Virus record (IMG/VR): IMGVR_UViG_3300009159_000236
Span: 1-28,440 of that record
DNA: 28,440 nt
Direction: 5' to 3' (one strand)
Source: a virus
Made by a program: the position numbers and the translations under genes. A model generated the notes under the pieces. That model was not told where the DNA came from and did no database searches. It worked only from the letters and a program-made list of their open reading frames with translations. This document shows positions 23,834 to 28,440 of the stretch, piece by piece; within the stretch, counting starts at the first letter, position 1; each line of letters opens with the position of its first letter.

Positions 23834-24730
23834 ATGGCAGGATCTTTAAGATATCCGATTAAAAACATAGGAATAAATGATGATTATCTCAGAATAGAGA
23901 TTGTTGAATATGTTCCACCTGGACTTGGGCAGCAAGGGCAAGGATTTGCATTGGGAACTACGGATCAAGCAATAAAAAATAATAAAAAACTATTACAGAC
24001 GATTATATTACCAATACCACAAAATATTTCAGATTCAAATTCTGCTAGTTGGGGAGAAAATTCATTAGATTCTGTTGCGGGTGGACTTATGAGTGGAACT
24101 GCAGATGTAATGTCCTCATCAACTCCATTTAATACTGGATTAAAAGCAGTAAAAGGTGTAATTGATAAAGTTACGGGAGGAGTTACTGATGCTACAGGAC
24201 AAAAAGCAGCAACGACAGCATTTACAGGATTAGCAGTACAAACATTATTAAGTGGAGAAGCAAATATTAATCAACTAGTTTCCAGATCAACTGGAGCAGT
24301 TATTAATCAGAATGTTGAGTTGTTATTTGGAGGAGTTACGATTAGAACACCATTTCAATTTTCATACGACTTGATACCCAGATCTGAAGAAGAATCGTTA
24401 GTGGTTAAAAATATTATTAGATTATTCAAACAAAATATGACAGCAAGTAAAGGTAGTGCAGAGTCTAATGGTGGAGGATTTTTTGTAAAATCTCCAAATG
24501 TATTCTTACTATCTTACATGAGTGGTGGAAAAATACACCCATTTTTAAACAAATTTAAACCTTGTGCTCTATTAAATATGGGAGTAAACTATACTGCTTC
24601 TGGACAGTATGCAACTTATTCAGATGCTACTCCAGTTCATCTACAACTAAGTCTTTCATTTCAAGAATTATCTGTTGTATATGCTGAAGATTATAATGAA
24701 GGAGACGGTACAATAGGAGTAGGTTACTAA
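23834..24730 (+). CDS. 48: Baseplate tail tube cap protein gp48-like, 298 aa
   Basis: The N-terminal MAGSLRYPIKNIGINDDYLR is followed by QTIILPIPQNISDSNSASWG, a Gly/Ala/Thr-rich insert (about 85-150), then the family core: NQNVELLFGGVTIRTPFQFS, YDLIPRSEEESLVVKNIIRL and FKQNM. The C-terminal part is strongly typical: KSPNVFLLSYMSGGKIHPFL, NKFKPCALLNMGVNY, GQYATYSDATPVHLQLSLSF and QEL. In T4, gp48 (364 aa) caps the baseplate and with gp54 starts tail tube growth. It is followed by the gp53-like gene with a 1-nt gap. The N- and C-terminal patterns make this family call strong. Confidence 0.85.
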   Translation: MAGSLRYPIKNIGINDDYLRIEIVEYVPPGLGQQGQGFALGTTDQAIKNNKKLLQTIILPIPQNISDSNSASWGENSLDSVAGGLMSGTADVMSSSTPFNTGLKAVKGVIDKVTGGVTDATGQKAATTAFTGLAVQTLLSGEANINQLVSRSTGAVINQNVELLFGGVTIRTPFQFSYDLIPRSEEESLVVKNIIRLFKQNMTASKGSAESNGGGFFVKSPNVFLLSYMSGGKIHPFLNKFKPCALLNMGVNYTASGQYATYSDATPVHLQLSLSFQELSVVYAEDYNEGDGTIGVGY

Positions 24731-24731
24731 A

Positions 24732-25379
24732 ATGTCATACTTTAGAGAATTACCAAATCTAGAATATCAATCAATACTTTCTGATAGAGTATCTTCTGAC
24801 GAATATTTAATTGTAAAAAATTTATTTCGTAGAGCAAAACTTAGAGAAGATCTTCAAAATGTTTTTACGATCTTTAATAAGTATCAAATACCAGATGGAT
24901 CTAGACCAGAATTAGTTGCTAAAGAGATCTATAATAGCGCACAATATGATTGGATTGTTTTAATTGGTGCAGGAATCACTAATGTTAGGGATCAATGGCC
25001 ATTATCCGATAGAGATCTTTATACTTATGCCGAAGAAATATATGGTGAAAATTTAAATGATATTCATCATTATGAGACTACGGAAGTCAAAGATTTAAAA
25101 GGAAGATTAATTCTTCCTGCAGGAAAAGTTGTTGATGCATCCTTCACTATACCAAACCAAAATTTGTTGACTCAAACTATAAATCCTGTAACTGGAATTA
25201 CTAATTATGAATATGAAGTAAGAAAAAATAATAAAAAAAGATTAATATATGTTATCAAACCATCTTACTTAAAACAAATTATTAAAGATATGAGAAACAG
25301 TTTACTTTATGATGAATCTTCACAATATATTAATGAAAAATTGATTAAAACTGAAAATACTAGAAATACCTTACCATAA
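24732..25379 (+). CDS. 53: Baseplate wedge protein gp53-like, 215 aa
   Basis: The protein starts MSYFRELPNLEYQSILSDRV and has the family core LIVKNLFRRAKLREDLQNVF, FNKYQIPDGSRPELVAKEIY and AQYDWIVLIGAGITNVRDQW, then PLSDRDLYTYAEEIYG and a histidine-containing turn (IHHYETTEV). T4 gp53 (196 aa) is a wedge component. The C-terminal part (about 105-215) is lysine-rich and more variable. It is the last plus-strand gene and ends tail-to-tail with the Mom-like gene, their coding regions overlapping by 9 bp at 25371-25379. No terminator hairpin is visible between the converging units. Confidence 0.88.
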   Translation: MSYFRELPNLEYQSILSDRVSSDEYLIVKNLFRRAKLREDLQNVFTIFNKYQIPDGSRPELVAKEIYNSAQYDWIVLIGAGITNVRDQWPLSDRDLYTYAEEIYGENLNDIHHYETTEVKDLKGRLILPAGKVVDASFTIPNQNLLTQTINPVTGITNYEYEVRKNNKKRLIYVIKPSYLKQIIKDMRNSLLYDESSQYINEKLIKTENTRNTLP

Positions 25380-25958
25380 GAGTTCTAGATTCTTATCAAA
25401 TATCATTACATATCGATGTTTGCGGGAGCGGTCTTTCCAGTCTCCTTCAGCACCTTTAATTTTGCCTCTAGAGTGTTTAGTTCCGTCTGCATAATAGAAA
25501 TCTTTTTTTGCGTCTGTGAGTCCGCAATATTTAAAATTACAAGCGCGATAGATTGTACCATTATGGAAATCACTATCAGCGTAAGAGATGATTGCTTTAA
25601 CTTCAGTATCCTTCCGTAACTGTCTAATCGCTCTTGAAACAAACCAAGAAGTGATATTATGCTCAGTTCGTTGAGTTTCGGGATGGATGCAGAGTCTTGA
25701 TAACTCAAAAAGTCCTTGTTGTTCATTTCGTTCAAGTCCAAATGCACCTGTTGCAATTTCGGGAACAGGCAGTCCAGTAAAAATACAAACTCCTTGAAGA
25801 CCACCAATATTTAATGGGCAAAAATCATTATTTTTATAAAGACCATAGTTATACCCAGATTTAAAATCTTTAGATATATCTTTAAGATAATGAAACTTCA
25901 GAAGTAACTCTGAAGATTCGGATTTACTTATGCGATCTATATAAAAATCTGACTTCAT
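25371..25958 (-). CDS. Mom-like GNAT-fold protein, putative DNA adenine modification, 195 aa
   Basis: The sequence has the marks of the phage Mu Mom family: a KFHYLK motif (His23-Tyr24), a GGLQGVCIFTGLPVP strand-turn (52-66), ELSRLCIHPETQRTEHN (85-101), a middle signature ISYADSDFHNGTIYRACNF (124-142) followed by KYCGLT, and a basic C-terminal SRKHRYVMIFD (178-188). In Mu, Mom converts adenine to N6-carbamoylmethyladenine and protects phage DNA from restriction; His-Tyr and a Tyr/Asp near the YAD motif matter there. The start overlaps the HNH-like stop by 4 nt (ATGA), so the two are translationally coupled. A generic acetyltransferase remains possible. The substrate cannot be deduced from sequence. 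Confidence 0.65.
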   Translation of the reverse strand: MKSDFYIDRISKSESSELLLKFHYLKDISKDFKSGYNYGLYKNNDFCPLNIGGLQGVCIFTGLPVPEIATGAFGLERNEQQGLFELSRLCIHPETQRTEHNITSWFVSRAIRQLRKDTEVKAIISYADSDFHNGTIYRACNFKYCGLTDAKKDFYYADGTKHSRGKIKGAEGDWKDRSRKHRYVMIFDKNLELLW

Positions 25959-26353
25959 AAGAGTTTTTCTAAAGGATTTCTAATATCACTACCACTAAAA
26001 TGATTTTTTAACAAATTTACTTGTTCTTTAAATTTTTCTTCTGGACAGCGTTGTCTGCCCAAATTAAATAATCTAAGTGCAATAACAACATTGCCAGGAA
26101 TATAACCATCAAATTCGTCCAATCTTTCTAAACTTGGCGCAAGTGGATTATGAGATTCAAAAACTCCTTGTGGGTTAATTGGAAATCCTGTCCAATAACA
26201 TTTGCCATTTTGGTTAAAAAATTGCTCAACTAAATACGTTTCATCAATAGTAACATCTAATGGTTCTGTTCTTTTGATTCCGTTTTTCTTTTCTTGTCCA
26301 GGTCGCGCAGCAGTTTTTGCTTTATGAATAAGTGCTTTCCAAGGATTTTTCAT
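25955..26353 (-). CDS. HNH-type nuclease-like protein, 132 aa
   Basis: I start this at ATG 26353 (MKNPWKALIH). A longer reading to 26395 would begin inside the gp32 terminator hairpin. The basic N-terminus (KAKTAARPGQEKKNGIKR) precedes NGKCYWTGFPINPQG (50-63) and SHNPLAPSLERLDEFDGYIP (68-86) then GNVVIALRLFNLGR. 'CxxTGxP...NPLAPSLxRxD...GYxxGNV...N' is the layout of a subgroup of phage HNH endonucleases, although the canonical zinc CxxC pairs are missing. It overlaps the Mom-like gene by 4 nt. No Shine-Dalgarno sequence is visible in the U-rich stretch upstream, so expression probably depends on read-through from gp32. It could be a free-standing homing-type or restriction-type enzyme. Confidence 0.62.
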   Translation of the reverse strand: MKNPWKALIHKAKTAARPGQEKKNGIKRTEPLDVTIDETYLVEQFFNQNGKCYWTGFPINPQGVFESHNPLAPSLERLDEFDGYIPGNVVIALRLFNLGRQRCPEEKFKEQVNLLKNHFSGSDIRNPLEKLL

Positions 26354-26357
26354 AATT

Positions 26358-26392
26358 AAAAAAATAGGGGAGAGGACTCTCAACTTCTCCCC
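26358..26392 (-). terminator. Rho-independent terminator after gp32
   Basis: On the minus strand GGGGAGA (26392-26386) pairs perfectly with TCTCCCC (26373-26367) across a 12-nt loop, and is followed by TATTTTTTT (26366-26358). It lies 19 nt beyond the gp32 stop codon and ends 5 nt before the HNH-like ATG. Confidence 0.88.
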
Positions 26393-26410
26393 CATTATAG
26401 CACAAATATC

Positions 26411-27328
26411 TTATTCTGCCAACTTTGCGAAGTAGGACAGAGTATCATCCTCATCTTCATCATATGAAGAAGACTTAGAAGAAGAACTCAGATTACTCAA
26501 TTCGGTGCGAAGATCTTCATCAAGGTCACGAACTGGACCGCGAGAAGTCTCTTCCTCATCAGCAACCTCAGGGTCTTGACGACGAGCAGTCTTGTTGCCG
26601 AGAACATAATCAAGACGCTTCTTCAGTTCATCATAAGACTTGAACTGGTCAGCAGCAACGAGTTCTGCAAGAGAATACTGCTTCTTCCAGATTGCTTCCA
26701 TTGCATCATCATCGTCCAGAAGAGCACCTTGTGCGGCAAACTCTGAAGAATCATAATTACGATAACCAGCAACATTCTTTGCCTTCAGTTTGAAGTTAGC
26801 ACCCTGCCAGAAGTCAAACGGATCGATAGGAGTCTCATCTTCAAACTCTGGTTGCATTGCAGCAGTCAGTTTATCGAAGATTTTCTTACCAAACTTATAA
26901 AGGAACACTTTACCTTCGTTAGCAGGATTAGCAGGATCCTTGACAACATAGATGTTGCTCACATAAGTCAGTTTGCGCTTCTGCTTACGTGCTACTTCTT
27001 TACCAGCATCAGTACCATTGTTCCACAATTCGGAGTTGAGTTCCGATACGGGATCCTTCTGGTTCATGGTAGTAAGAGAATTCTCAATATACCAACCGCC
27101 AGGGCCTTGAAATGCGTGGGAGTACAGTTTTACAAACGGAAGATCTTCACCGTTAGGAGCAGGGAGGAAACGAATGACGGCATAACCATTGCCGCTCTTA
27201 TCACATTCGAGTTTCCAAAGACGATCATCGCCAGATGATGTGTTATTATTCATTTTTTCTACTTCCTTGACCAGTTTTGCGGTCAGGGAACCAAGTTTAG
27301 ATTGTTTCTTAAGATCAGAAAAAGACAT
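26411..27328 (-). CDS. 32: Single-stranded DNA-binding protein gp32-like, 305 aa
   Basis: The protein matches T4 gp32 (301 aa) in layout. The N-terminal basic segment (SDLKKQSKLGSL) is the cooperativity domain. The OB-fold core has NGYAVIRFLPAPNGEDLPFV, HAFQGPGGWYIENSLTT, QKRKLTYVSNIYVVKDPANP and EGKVFLYKFGKKIFDKL. A long acidic, Ser-rich C-terminal tail (DLDEDLRTELSNLSSSSKSS to DEDEDDTLSYF) recruits partners. The zinc ligands of T4 gp32 are absent: the matching segment reads DPVSELNSELWN and the only Cys is Cys42. It has its own consensus promoter, a 36-nt A-rich leader and a strong terminator. gp33 and gp59 lie directly upstream. Confidence 0.93.
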   Translation of the reverse strand: MSFSDLKKQSKLGSLTAKLVKEVEKMNNNTSSGDDRLWKLECDKSGNGYAVIRFLPAPNGEDLPFVKLYSHAFQGPGGWYIENSLTTMNQKDPVSELNSELWNNGTDAGKEVARKQKRKLTYVSNIYVVKDPANPANEGKVFLYKFGKKIFDKLTAAMQPEFEDETPIDPFDFWQGANFKLKAKNVAGYRNYDSSEFAAQGALLDDDDAMEAIWKKQYSLAELVAADQFKSYDELKKRLDYVLGNKTARRQDPEVADEEETSRGPVRDLDEDLRTELSNLSSSSKSSSYDEDEDDTLSYFAKLAE

Positions 27329-27361
27329 TTGGATTCGTTGTGTAAATTGGATGTTTTGGAT
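27329..27361 (-). promoter_or_regulatory. gp32 leader with three ATCCAA repeats (possible autoregulatory site)
   Basis: The predicted leader carries ATCCAA at 27361-27356, 27352-27347 and 27334-27329, the last touching the ATG. The leader is A-rich, unstructured and lacks a Shine-Dalgarno sequence. In T4, gp32 represses its own translation by cooperative binding to an unstructured leader. A similar role here is inference. Confidence 0.45.
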
Positions 27362-27371
27362 TTACTTAGAT

Positions 27372-27400
27372 ATTATAACAAAAATAATATCACTTGTCAA
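27372..27400 (-). promoter_or_regulatory. Consensus sigma70-type promoter for gp32
   Basis: TTGACA (27400-27395), a 17-nt spacer, and TATAAT (27377-27372) match the housekeeping consensus exactly. The -35 box lies inside the last codons of gp33 (ATT GAC AAG TGA). Transcription would start near 27365, 36 nt before the gp32 ATG. Confidence 0.9.
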
Positions 27401-27722
27401 TAAATTCCTTGAGAGACTCAATTGTTTTGTTCATACTATTGAAAAGTATATTCATATCTGTGTCAGGAGGAAATCCCATAATTGCCACAGATTTGCGAAG
27501 ATTCTCTTTCATCTCAACCGCTTGTGGATCATCAGAAAGAGAAAGTCTTGTGTACATAATACGTTGCTTTTCTAGCAACTGAGTCAATTTATCAATGTGT
27601 TCCAGTTTATCTTCACGGGTCATCGAACCAAAAGTAAGAATACTTCCATAAATGAACTTTTGAAGTTCATTAATTTCTTCAAGTTCTTCCTGAATCAATT
27701 CAGAATCAAAGAATTTACTCAT
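27390..27722 (-). CDS. 33: Late transcription accessory protein gp33-like, 110 aa
   Basis: A small, mostly helical acidic protein starting MSKFFDSELIQEELEEINEL and with the core FGSMTREDKLEHIDKLTQLL, EKQRIMYTRLSLSDD, VEMKENLRKSVAIMGFPPDT and NILFNSMNKTIESLKEFI. T4 gp33 is 112 aa and acts as a co-activator bridging RNA polymerase, gp55 and the gp45 sliding clamp at late promoters. It overlaps the end of gp59 by 8 nt. The gp59-gp33-gp32 cluster matches other T4-like cyanophages. It is the factor expected to act on the TATAAATA/CTAAATA-type motifs elsewhere in this window. Confidence 0.82.
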   Translation of the reverse strand: MSKFFDSELIQEELEEINELQKFIYGSILTFGSMTREDKLEHIDKLTQLLEKQRIMYTRLSLSDDPQAVEMKENLRKSVAIMGFPPDTDMNILFNSMNKTIESLKEFIDK

Positions 27723-28305
27723 TTACAATTTCCCGTAAAAGTTTTTTGTACTGGAATACATCGATATTTAGAAACGGTTTGTATTTTTTAATTTTTAAAC
27801 TTACGGTTTCCCACACTGGGTCCAAAAGTTTTTTATCAAACACATTCCCGAACTGGAATATTATATCATAAATCACCAGGGTTTCAATACCAATCTTCCC
27901 GCCCAGGAACTTTTTTAGAACTGGTGGATGTCCTTTCGAACAATTGAAAGCATCTTCTAATTTTGTTTCCGAGAGTAATTCTTCCGATTGTTCTTTGAAC
28001 AAGTAGGTCAAACTCTGCTGTCGTTTCATCCACTCGACGTATGTTCTTTCTCCAGAATTTATAATTTCTCCAATCCATATGTTTTGTGGGTTATCGGCGG
28101 CAAGAAAATTGGCAAGAAAATAATCTACTATTTCTTTATCAGAATATTTACGACTGGATTTCTCAAACCAATATTTATCTTTGCGTTTGTTAAAAGAAGT
28201 TAGAGTTGCCCTTGACTTCCCACCATATTTAAAGAAATCGTATTTTGGATTTGTAAAATGACTTTTGAGTGAAAGATAATGTTGATAGGTCTCAAAAGGA
28301 CTCAT
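27715..28305 (-). CDS. 59: Helicase loader gp59-like, 196 aa
   Basis: The protein starts MSPFETYQHYLSLKSHFTNP, followed by KYDFFKYGGKSRATLTSFNK and KDKYWFEKSSRKYSDKEIVD, the N-terminal signature of T4 gp59 (217 aa). The middle has NPQNIWIGEIINSGERTYVE and WMKRQQSLTYLFKE, and the C-terminal half has GHPPVLKKFLGGKIGIETLV and FGNVFDKKLLDPVWETVSLK. gp59 loads the gp41 helicase onto gp32-coated forked DNA. Its ATG overlaps the stop of the upstream gene by 4 nt, and its end overlaps gp33, so this is a tightly coupled replication/late-transcription unit. It is highly basic, as expected. Confidence 0.88.
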   Translation of the reverse strand: MSPFETYQHYLSLKSHFTNPKYDFFKYGGKSRATLTSFNKRKDKYWFEKSSRKYSDKEIVDYFLANFLAADNPQNIWIGEIINSGERTYVEWMKRQQSLTYLFKEQSEELLSETKLEDAFNCSKGHPPVLKKFLGGKIGIETLVIYDIIFQFGNVFDKKLLDPVWETVSLKIKKYKPFLNIDVFQYKKLLREIVNE

Positions 28306-28440
28306 AGGGGCAATTTTGCTCTCGAAGTTTTTTTCATAAAGTTTAGGTTGATAGCATCATACTTCAATCTTTCTTTAAGTGGTTTTGATACGAGTTTCGT
28401 AATTGAATCTACTTCAATACCATTCACTTCACAATAGTGA
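28302..28440 (-). CDS. C-terminal end of unrecognised protein (partial, 45 aa visible)
   Basis: Only the last 45 codons are inside the window, ending at TGA 28304-28302, which overlaps the gp59 ATG (ATGA). The visible sequence begins HYCEVNGIEVDSITKLVSKP and ends KKTSRAKLPL; it is basic and probably helical. Coupling to gp59 suggests an early or replication-linked gene, but no family is recognised. Confidence 0.6.
   Translation of the reverse strand, partial: HYCEVNGIEVDSITKLVSKPLKERLKYDAINLNFMKKTSRAKLPL

Noticed and set aside
25406-25807. 133-codon minus-strand frame within the Mom-like gene
   Set aside because: It overlaps the Mom-like frame over its whole length, has no family features and no ribosome-binding context.
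26354-26395. Upstream start for the HNH-like gene giving 146 aa (MGEKLRVLSP...)
   Set aside because: The extra 14 codons fall inside the gp32 terminator stem-loop and U-tract; the ATG at 26353 begins the family-like sequence.

Overview
This window is a piece of an AT-rich, T4-like myovirus genome, most likely a cyanophage of marine Synechococcus or Prochlorococcus. The evidence is a near-complete T4-type baseplate and tail set (gp26, gp51, gp27-, gp5-, gp54-, gp48- and gp53-like, plus gp4), the replication/late-transcription trio gp59-gp33-gp32, very long collagen-like fibres, and a tRNA-Leu carrying a group I intron of the cyanobacterial type. Genes are tightly packed with 1-14 nt overlaps or gaps of a few bases. 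All assignments come from reading the sequence and from family knowledge; no database search was run.

Left end (1-880, all on the minus strand): a consensus sigma70 promoter (824-852) reads into a 61-aa unknown protein, a 57-aa Phd/YefM-like antitoxin, a class-II tRNA with an odd anticodon, a CAU tRNA, and a tRNA-Leu whose anticodon is split by a group I intron that runs off the window. The tRNA spacers hold perfect inverted repeats.

Fibre region (883-12947, minus): a small putative tail protein, a 1570-aa collagen-like fibre ending in five tandem modules, a 119-aa structural protein, and a 2139-aa collagen-like fibre with beta-helix and repeated Ig-sized modules. Both collagen domains are Gly-X-Gln polymers with shared, recurring interruptions.

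Baseplate and tail region (12949-22774, minus): spike beta-helix protein, gp5-like OB-fold hub protein without its lysozyme, gp27-like hub, a separate lysozyme-bearing protein, a tape-measure-like protein, gp51-like and gp26-like assembly proteins, and a gp54-like tail-tube-fold protein. A 35-bp divergent intergenic region with inverted CTAAATAC motifs (putative late promoters) separates these from a plus-strand block (22810-25379): gp4, an unnamed virion protein, gp48-like tube cap and gp53-like wedge.

Right end (25371-28440, minus): a Mom-like DNA-modification candidate overlapping an HNH nuclease-like gene, then gp32 with its own consensus sigma70 promoter and terminator, gp33, gp59 and the end of an unrecognised gene. 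In T4 biology gp32, gp59 and gp33 link replication to late transcription, which would drive the structural genes from the CTAAATA/TATAAATA-type promoters seen here.
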